Shown here: positions 23,880-37,500 of the stretch, one piece after another | Layout: each line of letters starts with the position of its first letter | How positions within the stretch are numbered: position 1 is the first letter of the stretch | Assembly (NCBI GenBank): GCA_011009095.1 | Contig: VTPC01008753.1 | Span: 16,448-80,447, forward strand | Length of the DNA: 64,000 bases | From: Ignelater luminosus | Lineage: Eukaryota > Arthropoda > Insecta > Coleoptera > Elateridae | Direction: 5' to 3' | Program-made: the position numbers and the translations under genes | The notes under the pieces: generated by a model | Database searches by the model: none | Told to the model about the DNA's origin: nothing | What the model saw: the letters and a program-made list of their open reading frames with translations, nothing else

Positions 23880-26800
23880 GTTTTATAGTTAAAAAAGAAG
23901 TAAAATAATAGATACGTTTGTAACACAACCAATTGTTTTTGTTTCGGTTAATCCAAATAAATAAAACGGTAAACGATAATATTCACTTGTTTCATTAAAT
24001 AAATAAAATCTTTCACAATTAAATAAAATTTTAATCAAACGGGCGCAAATAGAACAGACAACCCTAATATACGTTTTTAGAAGTTTTTTCATAGAAAAAT
24101 CGGAAAACTGTTAACGTAAACAGATTAAAGTGTCTTATGGTACCCCAAGTAAGTGTCTGTTTAGATGACGTGTTTATTCGTGCAAAATTGTATCTACGGA
24201 GCTTTAAAATGAGAGCGTGTAGAAATCTGCAGGGTTAATGCACATATGTGATTATACCCTCGTATAAAATTAAATATGTACACTCGTGTACAGAATAGTA
24301 ACAGTTTTATAATTTTAAGAACTCTATAACAAGGAGAGTAGTAATTTGATTCCCCATATTATTTTTGAAAGGATTATATATCATAAGAAATTGATGCTAT
24401 TAGTACTGAAAATTTCATTTCCAAAGAAAGCTCTAATCAATAATAATTAAATAATATAACGCGTGTCCCGTGAAAGACGGGACATATACTTTCTTTCTTT
24501 GAAATCTTCTGAAAGAGAACAAAGATTTCTAAAAGTTTTACGTCTTATTCTTATAATATAATTTAATTGTAAGTGTTTGTTCTATCTATGCAGCAAAGAA
24601 AATAAAAAGGTTTTTTCTGAAATTATGATTAGCAGCACCACCAAAAGTTTAATTGTTAGAGTAACACTGCAAACAAAGCAAGAAATACAGTAGAGACTGG
24701 AAGTGCCAATAAAACCTGAAATTAGTGATTTTGTGCTATGGAAACATGAACATAAATAGTAACTTACCAAAACTCTTAGTGGTTAGTACTCTAGCTAAGA
24801 GAAGAACTGATTGACGTCAATAAAATGTTCCATTCGATAAGCCTCATTAAAGTTTGAAAATTTTCAAAACATTATCAGAATAAAACTGTTTCTGTTTCGG
24901 ATTCAAGACTCAACTGCCTACTTAATACTGTTCAGGTCAGTATACTTTACGTCAAACTTCTATACTGAATTTGACTATTAACCTCTTTTCATATACCCGA
25001 GTTCAATACATAAAAAATAATTAGAAATTATTTTGGATGTAAAAGAGGAAACTATTTTAATTTCTTAAAGCGTTTTTGTGTGGTAAACAGGGTGGTGTGT
25101 TCAATGTCAGTCTCGGTTGCCTTATTGGCCACACCTCAGCGCCCTGCACGTCCCTTTGCCCACCTCACAAGCAATCGTTTGATACAGTAGAGAAGAATTA
25201 CCAAACGGTAAAATACAAAAGGCAAGACAATTCTGTCCTTGGAGATAGAAGTAAGACTTAACAAATGAAAGTAACACCCATACAAGAACTATTCGGTTAG
25301 ATAGCACAATGCAAAAAAGATGCGGTGTCATAGATGTATATAGGAAGAACAACTTAGAACCTAATTCAGCCACCAAAGCATCTTTTGCTCAGGAAATAGT
25401 TACCTTGAAGTTTTCTAAAGAGACTTTGAAATACAATAAGGCATCTTCCTCGTGTTCTAAATTAAAGGCCGAACGATTTTGTTACAGCTGTGGGAAACCG
25501 ACAATAGGGTTATTAGAGTCTCTGGAAATTTGACCCGATGGGTCTCTTGTGCAAAGCAGGGTGCTTCTTGACTATGTAACCAACTGAAGTTTTTTTTTAC
25601 TTTTCTAGATTCAAAAGCTGGTCGCTGAGAGTTGTTGTCTTTTCTCAAAAAGCAATTCAAGTCGTACTGTAACTAATAGTGAGAAAGTCAGAAATTTGAT
25701 TTCCATTGAGTTAATTATCTTTTGGTATCTAGAGAGACTTGAATTTAGAACATCACATTCATTTGAATATGATCTCTTAAGAGTCGCTTATTATAAATGA
25801 CTGATTCTTTATGGCAGTTCAAAAATTGTAAATCGAAGTTTTAGAATTTTGATCTCTCATAGAGCAACCAGCATGAATCGTTTTTTGGCATGAAGAACAG
25901 AGTGGCTTAAGATGAACAACAATCTACTGAAGTTTCTAGGGTATTTTGTCTTTAAAAAACTTTTTATGGAGATAGGAACAAACGGATGAAGTGCTAAAAG
26001 TCACACTTTTCTGTTCGTTGTAATTGGAGCACAATTTAAGCCTCTATCTGTGAAAATAACCGCTAACTTAAATACTTTTTACTATTTTCGCTACGATATT
26101 ACCATGTAGTCTCATGATGCTGCCAAAGAATTAAGATTTGATGTTCTTTGCTATCAAATATTCTGATATTCTTCAACTATAGCAGGAAGGTGTCACGATG
26201 GTCACACTCTACTCTACTTTTATGTTTTTATAAGATAAGCAAAGTCGATTTCTCATAATTTGGGAAAATTCTTGTGAGTTGTCCGTTCTTACTAACTCGT
26301 GCCTTGTATCAGCAAAATGTCTGTTTTTGATGTTCAAGATCTTGAATTGATCTCTTACTAAACGTTTTGTTTGTAAATTCTGAGGGAAAGTTTCCTAGCT
26401 GCCTAACTTAAAAGTTAGATTCACTGTAAAAAGCGTGACGTCAGTGTCAATCTAAACAAAAATGTTAAAAGTCGGAAATAAATTCAAGGGTGCAAGAAAT
26501 TTGTGATTTTAAAGATAGATTATCAACTCACCTAGAAATAGGGAAAGCTACTTCTTCGATTCTGCAGTAGTTTGCTAAATATCAGATACAAATCAGAAAT
26601 CTGAGAATTCTTGTATATTCTTGGTTGTGAAAAATACACAAACAGAATCTTTCGTGTTAGTTCTGTGACTGACTATAAAATTTAGTGTTTTAGAAATATA
26701 CAGAGTATCTTTAAAGTGAGTATACTACATACTAAACAAATAGGTAACATAAAGCACTTATTGTTCAAGTACACAACAAGCCACAAAGTCGTAAAGAGGT

Positions 26801-28635
26801 ATAATATTAAATCAAATTTGTGCCGATCAAAATGATAAATTGGAATATATTATAAACTATAGTACACTATAATGTCTCAATTAAGCTTTTTCAAAAATCC
26901 AGTCTGTTCTTCAAAGGCAGAGCTTTAGATTGCAGTCAAAAGTGAAAAAACATACTTTAATGCACAAACCGAACTTGCAATTGCATCAAGTATGTCAATA
27001 TATTTGCTAAAAAGAGATTCTTCGGGTTGTCCTTTCTTAATAAAAAGTCACCAACCGCTACTACACTAATTTAAAATCTTCTCTTTTATTGTTATTATTT
27101 TCTATAATTAAGTTATACATTCTGAATTGTAAAGTTTGTTGAACTGTTAGGAATGCCGCCAATGCTTTCATTGGTCACACACTACAAGTCTGTAAATCTG
27201 ATTTAAACATTAATTTTAGTGTTGAGAAAGATTTGCTTCAAAATATAAAATAGAATTAACTTACCTTCTGCACTACGTTATTAGGGTTATTATCACTATA
27301 TCATTTTAGTGTTAAATGAAGACCTTATATAGAATGCTTAAAACATATTTATTTAAATATTACAAATACATTTGTTTATCATAATATACATAAGTTAGCT
27401 GCAAAATGCCGCAACTATAATAGATTGCACGAGTGTTTCTTTACATACGCATCTAGAGGACGCAACCCCGAGCGGCTTATGAGCTACAAAATGAACAATA
27501 CACTAGGGACAACTCTACCCGTTATATTCCAATGATGAAGCAGCTGCCAGAAACCGAAGTTAAATGTAGAATATTTTGGTTTTGATTTAAGCAAATTTAA
27601 TATAAGATACCGTGATGTTGTCCCATAAAAAATCAGAAAAGTAAATAATTTCATTAAATTCTTTTCTTTTTTGTAAATAGTCCATTCATCAAAAAATACG
27701 ACATAGTACTTAAAGGTCGAAATGAATTAACAGGAAAGCGTAAAATGGAAACTTAAGTAAATCTTTCTTTCTCATTATAATTTTTAATTGCGTGTTTAAT
27801 ATTCAGTATTTATCAAGATGAAGTTTTAGGAATACGACGATGAAAAGAGGAAAATTGCTTAATTTTTCTAGTTCAGTTTTCTTTGCAACGTAATTGTAAA
27901 TGTTTTGAGAAACCATACAGAAAATATATTTTGAGGGATTTTTAGATATGGCATGATGAAGCCCAAATATAGGACATCGATTCATTTAAGTTCCAGATGT
28001 GAAAAATTATATTTTAGTACAAATTCTGACCGTGTTTCAATTTTAATATTTTTCCAGTTTTCAGGTCTTCATTAAAACAACCACCTTAAGAACCAAAATA
28101 TCAAAATTACCCAAAAAAGGCCTTTTACAGTATAGAAACGTTTGAACTGAAAATTCTTTAAAATCCGTCTATAAACTGAAATTCTAAACCACCAACCTAT
28201 AAAAGAGCATTTGACAAAAGCGTGGATAACTTCGTTGCTTCCAATACAGTCTAAGCGGCTGTTTCGTAACGTCACGACCGCAATATCTATCAACCCTCCC
28301 AAGTTAACCCTACAGTCCACAGACTATAACTGTTTTAACATTTCTGGACTATCATTTCAGTGGGTTAATACTGAAATTTACTTATTTTTTCAACTTTCTA
28401 TTTCGTTTCTCATTCGTTTCTCCATTTTCATTATGATAAAACTGAAAAACCCAAAACTCTTACAAATAAAAAATAGTTCCTCCTAAACAAGATTTATCGA
28501 CGCTCTAAAATTAAAATTTGTTTATCTTTCTGGAGGATAAGGAATTACATGAAAGCATTATAAATCGTGTTTGAACTAATTTAAGTTAAATAAATCGAAA
28601 TAAATTTAAATGAAGATTTGCAATCCACTTAGCTG
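23880..28635. other. Non-coding stretch downstream of Nkx6
   Basis: No gene is recognised. A perfect 8-bp-stem hairpin (TGTCCCGT, loop GAAAG, ACGGGACA) lies at 24464-24484. A reading at 25309-25533 has a FCYSCGKP phrase that recalls a gag zinc knuckle but lacks the rest of the CCHC pattern. About 27420-27550 is locally richer in CpG. The remainder is AT-rich and unassigned. Confidence 0.5.
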
Positions 28636-28641
28636 TTTATT
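28636..28641 (-). terminator. Nkx6: Candidate polyadenylation signal for Nkx6
   Basis: AATAAA on the minus strand, about 300 bases after the proposed stop codon; I saw no earlier AATAAA in that interval. A hexamer alone is weak evidence in AT-rich DNA. Confidence 0.3.
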
Positions 28642-28944
28642 CATTTCGACAACGCGAAAACAAATGAAAAGATCTACGAAAACATTTCAGTAGTTTTTCT
28701 TTTCTGTAGGTACCTGAAATTTAATAATTCGTGTGATCACTTTCATTATAGAAGCTTTGACGACTGGACTAAATGGTATATATACGTATACATATATAAT
28801 TTATATGTAGATATATAACATTTTTACAAGACGGGCCGCAACAATGTCCTGTTTGCTCCCAGATATTGGGTCCGCACAAACACTGAGATCACTAAACCGT
28901 ATATACAAGTTTCCCCTTACGAGGATATTTACAAATTCACACAC

Positions 28945-29109
28945 TCACTGTATGTTCTGTCTTTTCGCCGAATGTTCCTCTTCCGTGTCCGAAATGACGT
29001 CGCTATTTTCGTCCGTTTGATTATCGAGCACTTCCTGTTTTCTCTTAGCTGTTGCCATTTCTGCGGCGTGTTTTTTCCTCCACTTCGTCCGTCTGTTTTG
29101 GAACCAAAC
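28945..29109 (-). CDS. Nkx6: Nkx6 homeobox gene, coding exon 3 (C-terminus)
   Basis: The exon opens after the acceptor CTTTCAG at 29110-29116. It encodes [20 protein letters not shown] and on to the stop TGA (28947-28945), 54 residues. It completes helix 3 of the homeodomain (Trp48, Gln50 and Asn51, protein residues 280, 282 and 283), which reads DNA in the major groove. [12 protein letters not shown] after the homeodomain is typical of NK6 proteins. The tail is acidic ([14 protein letters not shown]) and ends SAKRQNIQ. It joins exon 2 in frame with no split codon. The stop overlaps a donor-like ACAGTGAGT, so an alternative 3' exon is possible but unproven. Known role (Drosophila HGTX, vertebrate NKX6): nuclear transcription factor, mainly a repressor, in motor-neuron and ventral neural specification. 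Confidence 0.95.
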   Translation of the reverse strand, partial: VWFQNRRTKWRKKHAAEMATAKRKQEVLDNQTDENSDVISDTEEEHSAKRQNIQ

Positions 29110-29129
29110 CTGAAAGAAGAGCAATAATG

Positions 29130-31900
29130 TCAGAGATGCGTCTGTTTCGGGTATGATAGTGGAAATAGATGAACAGCGCCAATTCCTGTATCGGTTTCGT
29201 AAACGAAGCAGCCATGTTTCGGGGTTTTGTAATTAATAACAGTTAGTTTTATCGTGGTGGTAGCGTCTCGGACTACGGACCTAGTTACAAACATTGAGCA
29301 AGGGTGGAGAGAAAGGCGGAGCGTTCTTTTACAAGAGTCAAGGGGTGCGAATACGTCGTTTAACCTTCCGCAAAACTGCTAAGCGCTTAAATCGAGCTGC
29401 ATGTTTTCAGCGATTTCTGTAGAACAAAGCCATTATATATTAAATTTGCGAATTACAAGGTATTTAGAGCTATAGTATGCTTATAAATCATGCAAAATAG
29501 GGTTTCGAGGCTCCGAAGTTAATACAGGGAGCAGCCGCGGTGCGATGTGCTCGTTCGGGCAGCGTTAACGGAGCTCATCAATTAGAAATACTACGGTTTA
29601 CGTTACTTACTCAAAAATCTTAAAACAAAAAAAAAGGATCGATATTAAACTACTTATTATTATTATTATTATTACTATTACCTTGTCAATTAAAAACTAA
29701 AATTACTTTTGAAATTTATACGTTCATAAATTTAACTTAATTAAATTAAAATAGTTTTTATGGAAACATGGCCAATTTTTGAAACCTCATTAATTTCGAC
29801 ATCACATTAAGTATAATTTGTACATAAATTTTACTCCGAGATTTTTTTATGGATGTCAATTAAAAAGAAATTGTTATTATTCAACATAATATACAACATA
29901 ACGAAATTAACAAGCCTGTTACTAAATACCATTCGTATCCTCTGTCTCGCTCGCTCTCTCTCTAATTTGCTGTTATGAATTATGAACGATCCGACATTTT
30001 AAATTTTTGGTTCCTTAAGAAACGCGAAGATTTTTATACATAGGAGATTTATCATCGAAATTTCTGCTTTCTCGCTGATTCTTTTGTTTTGAGGAAATGT
30101 ACAAAATAGTAAAAGAAAAAATGTGAAAATTTCCTAGATAAATAAGATTTAAGAAATCTTATTTGGCGTTATAATGCGGAAGGATTACGTCGAAACGGCA
30201 ATAAACAGATGACGATAAACATATTTGGTAGTGATTAACGACGACAATGGCGAATTTCTAAAAGAGGACGTGCGGCGGTAACACGCAACTAAACACAGAA
30301 GCAAACGCATCGAAAACAAATTACACGCTACACGATCCTCAATTTGCAAGCGAGGGCGAACATTGGGGACCGCACTGCAGCATATACAGCTAATTACGCA
30401 GTCACTTAGCGTTAATCGATTCGGTCGCCTTACGTTAACGGTTAACGACACACTAATGACCCAGCATTTACATAGCGTCCGGGGATTACAGCGGCTCGCG
30501 CGTGTAACTCATACCGATTTTATCTGGAATTATAAAACAGAACATTTCGCGCTCGCAAACAATAAAAACATACATACGTCACGTAGATTAGCGCCGTCAC
30601 CGATAAATCAAACCGTCATTTCGCGAAGACCCAACCCCCTTTCCGTTCGAACGAGCGATGCATCGATACCACAGAATAAAATTCCATATATGTGTCATAT
30701 ACCATGATGAATTGGAAAGCTGACAGACAGCAATGGCGACCAAAAGTGGTCGGGGACGAAGCACGAATCTGCCGCACCGAATGTCGCCGTTAAGGGGAAA
30801 TTTATATACGATATATCAGTTAATTGAATTCGGTAAATATTATGGTTTGATGGCTGCATGGAAATTTCATTTTGGTTTTAATATTTATCACGCGTATTCT
30901 CTATTAGGGAAATGATACATGATGCATTTTATTACCCCTGTACACGATAATAGATACATTTTGTTTTAACGACGGCCCAGTTTGTTATACAGAACAATTA
31001 ACTACTTCACTTCGGCGGGGCAATTTCGTCATTATCATCGTCATATTAAGCTAGTAATTATCCGAACGAAAATTAGCCCGTCAGTTGCCTATATAACCGA
31101 GCAAACATCCCGTTTAATCCTCACGATCAAAATTCTTTTAATGACGGTACGAACGATATTAATAACAACAATAAAAAAGCTAAAGCAAAAACTACTTGAA
31201 AATATATACATCAACTAAATAGGGAAAAATTAGAAAGAACCATCATCTCTTTTCATTTTAAGCTTGAACGAGCTTTACAAGCACACTGCTAGTGCAGTCG
31301 AGATTCCGCTAACTTATTAATTCTCGAGAGAGCTTTTTATTTAGCATTTTTATTTAATCTGAGCGCAGTTTTATTATCATAAAACATTCCGCATTTTTGT
31401 AAATTAAATCCTTCCATCCTCACGAGAGCATTGGCGGGGCCAACCGAGCGTCGTGCACGATTTGATGCGCGTAAATAAATAATAAGACAGGGGTTGCGAC
31501 AGTTAAACCACGGACACGGTTTACTTCATTAACTAAAAGGGGACCTTAGAGGATACAGCAAAAAATAATCTGGACAAAACATTGACGGTGTTACCCTCTC
31601 CAGCAGCAGTTATGCGAAGGTAACAGCCAGACTGCTCTAATGAGAGTACTCGTAAAAACTCGATGTACTTTTAAGATCTTCATCTTAGCGGCTGAAATTA
31701 AAAATTAATTTCATTTTTGTTACACGTTTAATTAAAGTACGAAGAAAGGGCACAGTGGGTGTCGAATTTGACATTAGTTAGCTCGATGGAGAAGTCTGGG
31801 GCTCTCTCTATGCCTCTATGATGTATCGTTAGAGGAGGGTGTGCGGCTGTGTGAGTATAATCTCCTGACAAATTGAATTAGGGTGGCGGGCAGTGGCTGC
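29130..31900. promoter_or_regulatory. Candidate regulatory region in intron 2
   Basis: Many CpG dinucleotides, little simple repeat and several homeodomain-type cores (for example AGCTAATTACG near 30388 and TTAATCGATTC near 30413) distinguish this stretch from the CpG-poor sequence beside it. Small ORFs here (30185-30451 minus, 30363-30707 plus) reflect low stop density and have no family signature. Developmental regulators often keep enhancers in large introns; conservation is not shown here. Confidence 0.35.
29654..29680. repeat. (TTA)n microsatellite
   Basis: Nine TTA/ATT units with one substitution near the right end. Confidence 0.9.
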
Positions 31901-33899
31901 AGGGGCGCCACTTGTTTATAACAAACAAATCCCTCTGCATTCGTCATGGAAAACTTGTGGATCTGATACCGATACATATAACCATTTGTAAAGAGATAAC
32001 GCTACAAAAGGAATTATCTTCCGTTACCATTTTACAACTGTAAACAATCCCATTATTGTATTGATGCACGATAAGAATCGCTCACACTCGAAAGGAATAT
32101 CCATTGCGTAATTTTTAGTTGCTCGTAGAAATTATAACCAACAACATTGAAAGTAATGTTCAGTGACTACATCAAAGTTTATTTTTATGCGAAAAGTCTT
32201 AGATTCTCAGCTTCTACCATATAAAGAGAAATATCTAAATAGAAATTACTAAAAATGATCTCTTATGGGGAAAAATTAAAGATTAGGTCTTTTTGAAAAT
32301 TACGTCTGTGACAATCACGAAATCGTGACAGATAAGGCAACTATTCAGTGTAAAGCAAACACAAAAATTAAAAACTTAAAATGAGGGTTGTACTTAGACT
32401 TTGACATCATTCTAAGAAAATCGAAGAAAACTGCTTTGAAAAGAGTCAGTCAGTAGAATTAATTTCTACTGTCTCATAAGGGTAGCTATTTGGGATCGTT
32501 CAAAATACGTAGGTAGTACAGTATACAGTGTTCCTTTAATTCTGTATGCAACCGAGATTTCTGACCATAGTAAGTAGTCTGCAGTTGTTGAATCGTTACA
32601 ATCAAGTAACTCCATACGAAGAAACTCCTTGTAAAAGAAATCAAAACATCAACAATGATATGGTTTTATTTCAAAAGCTATCTGCAACCTTTGTATCCTC
32701 ATTAAAATTAGTACCGATAACTTCAATATTCTCTAAAGATTGTAGATCTTCATGCAAAGACAAACAAATCATCAAACATACAAAAATCGAATTCACGCCA
32801 TTTATACTATTTCACTGATACCACAGCTTGCTTCCAAGTTGTACAATAAGAACGCCACCAAAAAGGAATTCCGTACTACATAGAATCGATTAGTCGATCC
32901 CCACAGTATTCCAAAACAAATTTATGATTAGTATCATCTTCAAAAGTCAGTCTTGGCTGACAAATTGGTTTTTGGGATGTGCTAACATTCTAAAAAGAAT
33001 TCTTTATATGGAGGCAGCAAAATCTGGTTGTGTTAAAAACGAAAACGAACAGAAAGACCCAAAACATCAGATTAGTCTGTAGACCAAGATTGACTGTGGG
33101 ATTCTGTTAGAATTTTACTAAGACAAAGAATTAGCCAAAAGATTAGGATTTGCTAATGATCTGATTAAGAGATTTGGTAAAGGTCACTTCCTATTTAAAC
33201 CTCTAATATCACTTGGAATTATATTTTTGACAATGTACTGTTTCTTGCCGATGAGCTCATAAGAACATATTCTTCACTTTTGGAGAACTCGCTTCTTTCT
33301 ACATAAATATTTTAATTGCATTCTGTGGTTTTGCAGTCGTTGGAGTAACAAAAATAATGAAATAATAAAACATGACATCCTTACACAAATAGGCATAACA
33401 AAGAGGTCGTTAAATATTCATTTAAACATCCTGGTAATCAGTCACCAAAGTAAATCGATTCGCTGAAATTTCCATATTAACCTTCTTTCGTACTTTACAC
33501 CAACATAGCAAGAATTCTTGAGAAGTAACATAAAACTATTTACCATAAAGTAAGACCGATTAGATTCTCTCTTACTACTTTTTGTACCTTTTTCAGACAC
33601 CTTTAGCAAATTGATTCTGTAAGATTGACCTAAAACAAACTGCAATCTGCAAATTTATACTTTACCTACAATTCTGTACTCAACTCAGATTTAATTGACT
33701 TCTAAGAATCTTCTTCTGTTGAGAGAGATCAAGAAGAAGAATTAGACAAGATGCTTTTCCTTTCTTCTCTGTTAGGTTAGACATTTATTGAAATTTATAA
33801 GGACGAAATAAGTGGTTTTTGATTTGTACCACTTTGAAGTTTCATAAAGTTATGTCAAATAGTTTACATTTAACAGTTTATCAAAGTGAGCAAGTTTTG

Positions 33900-34500
33900 C
33901 GTTAAGTGTTTATCTTTAATCGAAGTAAAAGCTGAACTGGATTTTACTTTGAGTGAGTCAGTTCTATCATTTTAAACAGTTATAACATGGATAGCGGACT
34001 TTAAACGCGGCACTGAGGGAGCACAACGTTCTGGCAGACCAAAAGCCGCTACTTCGAATGAGATGGAATAAAAAGTGTACAAAATAGTATTGAACATGGA
34101 CATATCAAAAGATCACATATTATGTGAAGCTTTGGGCACGAGAAAGCTATCTGAGCAAAGAATACCGCGATTGCTCACAACTAAGCAAAAACTCAATCCT
34201 GTGACCATTTCTGAGCAACCTTGAACAAGGCAAAACGCTAATAGAGAGTACTATATCAACTTACTTGTTATATATCGAAAAGCTTGGTAGAAAGGCCCAT
34301 ATTAACAAAGAAAAGTGTTTTTCTTTTCAGGATAATGCTCCATATCACAAGTATGTTATTAAATTACTCGTCAAACTTAACCTCGTCAGGTTCACGGTTT
34401 CAGTTGGTAATAAGTTGAATCTTAAAGTAATTTGAGCAGTTGGACAAATCAGCTCATAATAATGGTATAAAGGCTCTTGAATATCGCCGTTTGAGTTTAA
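33900..34500 (+). mobile_element. mariner relic in intron 2
   Basis: A plus-strand conceptual reading gives WIADFKRGTEGAQRSGRPKA (33990-34047), EALGTRKLSEQRIPRLLT and TKQKLNP (34120-34200), a QGKTL phrase (34226), then EKCFSFQDNAPYHKYVIKLL (34310-34367), and NGIKALEYRR near 34460-34490. The order matches a mariner transposase. The part carrying the first catalytic Asp is deleted between NPVTISE and QGKTL, the LAPSD region is unrecognisable, and frames are broken. No terminal repeats are visible. It belongs to a different lineage from the 12.6-kb copy (GAQRSGRPK and QDNAPYHK against GRPKTATVE and HDNAPAHT). Confidence 0.8.
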
Positions 34501-37500
34501 AAATTAGCAAAAGACTATGTTAAAGAATAAAATAATTTTCCTATCAGTATTTTGTAGTTTTCCTTCTAGGTCAGAAACTTTCATCCCGCTGTGGGCAAAT
34601 TATAATATAAACAAAATTGTTATTTTTAGGCCTTTTACGGTGTGCACTAAATCCAGTTCATTGTTTTCGCTTGTTGAAGACAATGGAGTCAGGCAGTCTT
34701 TCCGTTAAAGTTAGTTAGGTTTCCAGTGAAGATTTGTTCCGTTACGCAGGCTGCATTAGCTTTGATTAATATAATTCTGCGTTCTAGTTCAATTCCATTT
34801 CTTCACTAAAATGACTCTTTGCTACTTCTCTTTCGAGTGTAGATGCTCTAAAACATCCTACATCGGTACTGTAATCCTGATTCAAGTTCGTCAGATTTAC
34901 ATCCAACAATGGACGGTCATGTGCCATTATACGATTTGTCCCTTCAATAGAGATCGAAAACAAAGAGTACTTACAAATAAATAGACTCTCTATTAGAAGA
35001 ATTTTTTAGAATTCGTTCTATTTGTACTTGATACCAAAACATGGCCACTATGGACATAAACTGTTAACGCCTGGGACGGAACTTATTTCAAAGAAGATGT
35101 AGAAGCTTAGGTCTTAATTTTGATCTTCTCTGCCACCAACAGTTCAAATTAACTGTCGTTAATGTTGTGACTGCGCATAATATCCCTTGATTCAGATTCA
35201 ATTCAAATTAAAAATTTATTAAATCGTGCCAATGACGCAAAGGGCCTTACAGAGTCTAAAGATTGTCGGCAATTTCTGCTATTTCATTAATAGAGAAAAT
35301 ACAGCAAATAATGTATACAATCTTGAACAGCTACAAGACAATATTGATCAGGTTACCCAACAGTTTAGAACTACTTTGATACAAGGTGGCAAAGCCTATT
35401 TCTATATCAATATATAGTCGGTTCTAAAATCTTCTGTTTCCAGAATCTTCCAATTTGATTTTCTGTGAAGACCACACGAGCTATTTTGGATCGAACATAT
35501 GTAGTATATCTCTGAAGGAAATAACAACAGAAATATAAACAGTCTGTGGAGTTTTTCAATTTTTTGAACGAGTTTTTCAATGGTTAATAACTAGAAATAT
35601 CTCTTGGGTATAGTTTCATCATGATATTGGCTGATAATGAAAATTTTTATGTTTTCGAGATAAGACCGAACAGAGAAACTCATTATTTCTGTAGGCTGGA
35701 AAAAGACTCTGAAAAGTAAAACCACAGTGGGAGAGCTATGAAAGTAAATTTGGCAAAATGATCGTCTTCTTTCAGAGCTCTAGAGCTCTATCATCGTAAC
35801 ATTGAAGACGTGTTGAAGGTTTTGGCAAATGAAAGCTTGAGTTTTCATAATGATCTATTGATCAGACTTAAACTAGCGTTAACTTTCATTTGGATCTTTA
35901 TAAAATAAGATTCGGTTTTATCTCTTAAAATTTTTCTTTTATACTTTGCTTCGTCTTTTAAAGAATCACTTTCCGGTCTTTGTCTCTTTTTCCAGTTTTC
36001 TGAACCGTCAATTTATCATTGCTTATTATCGTGAAGCATTGATACACTTAGCAATCATTTCCATTAAGATTTCTATAGTGCTCTAATTCTTTTGGCGGGC
36101 CGAAAATCAAATCACCAACCAAAAAGCGTGCAGAACTAAAGATAGAGACATCAATCACCTTCTTGAGTCACAATGGTGAAGAAAATAAAGTCTGTACTTT
36201 AGAATTCCATCCCCTTGGATGGATTACTACATCTTCATTTAGGGAAAATCTTCTTGCTTCGCTTTTTTTAATCTAGTCACAAGCAACTGTTTAATAAGAA
36301 AACACAAAAATTACAAACTTCGGCATATTTGAAATTAATTGCTGTAAGAATAATGTAAAACTTTGGTTACCAAAAACCAGATGTGCATTGAAAATTTTTG
36401 AAGCATTAAAAACTATTAAAAAAGAGGTTGAATCTGATAGCAGCACATTATTGTTATATTATTATCCGATTATCATGTTCTCTCTTTTCACGTGCTTTAT
36501 AAAGATTTTTTTCTGGATTTATAGCGCAAGATATATATATATGTAGATGGTTATTTGAGGTTAGTTCAAAGAGTTGTTGAAAATCAGTATTTCTCGAAAA
36601 GCCAATAAACAGATAGAGACGAGGGTAATCAAATGCTTGACAGTCGAAAGCAATGTTTCGCGTGGGATGCTTAACACTTAAAAACAAGATTGATGAGTTC
36701 AAAATGAATTCGCGTTTTGCGTCTCAGTTCCGTAACGAAGATCCATCTGTAGCTATAATTGGAGCTTAGCCAGATAATTGGAGTCGAGAAGATCCAATCA
36801 TTTCGGGATGCTGTAAAAGCACCTCCGCATAGTCTGCATGATATCGCACCTAGAGAAACCAGTGATACGATTCTTAATTCTCTATATTAGAGAGTATAAG
36901 CTGCAACACAGAGGGTGGGTTCGAATTCAATTAGAGCAAAGCGAGGCGGCATATTTCGGCAACCCTACTTTTCCTGCTTTAAACCACAATATTAGGCGTA
37001 TTATTTTTTGTCAACACGCAGGCTTATATTCAAATCTCACTGGCTAGAGATTCAATAAAAATGCAAATTTAGAGAGTAACAAAAGGGAGCATTTACACTT
37101 GTCGATAGCGCTCGTCAGTGCGAAGTTAGACTTTAGGATAGGTACCTCAGGGTCGTTCAATGTTTTCATTAATTCAGAACATATCGCTCCACACGCGTCG
37201 ACACCGAATTACTCACGGGGGATTTCGATCTGGTCAGTTTTAACCCCACAATGTACTTAAAGTTAATCGGATTAATTTGAAACGAACTGATACAGATATT
37301 GTGACGCATACTCAAAAAAAGCGGGCGGATTGCTCAATTCACCGACTCCCACTGCGACAGATACATAGATATTTAACATATTTATATTACTTTTATAATT
37401 GAAAAATTAACATATTTTAAAGACTTGATCCTTTCATTTGAATTGCGCGTCGATGCGGAATAATTAAAAGTAAAAAGACACACACGCGTACACTTTTCGA

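Noticed and set aside
25309..25533. Possible gag zinc knuckle (FCYSCGKP)
   Set aside because: The His and last Cys of a CCHC knuckle are missing and no other retroelement domain is nearby.
36900..36940. tRNA-like T-arm (GGGTTCGAATTC)
   Set aside because: The upstream 60 bases cannot form D and anticodon arms or an acceptor stem.
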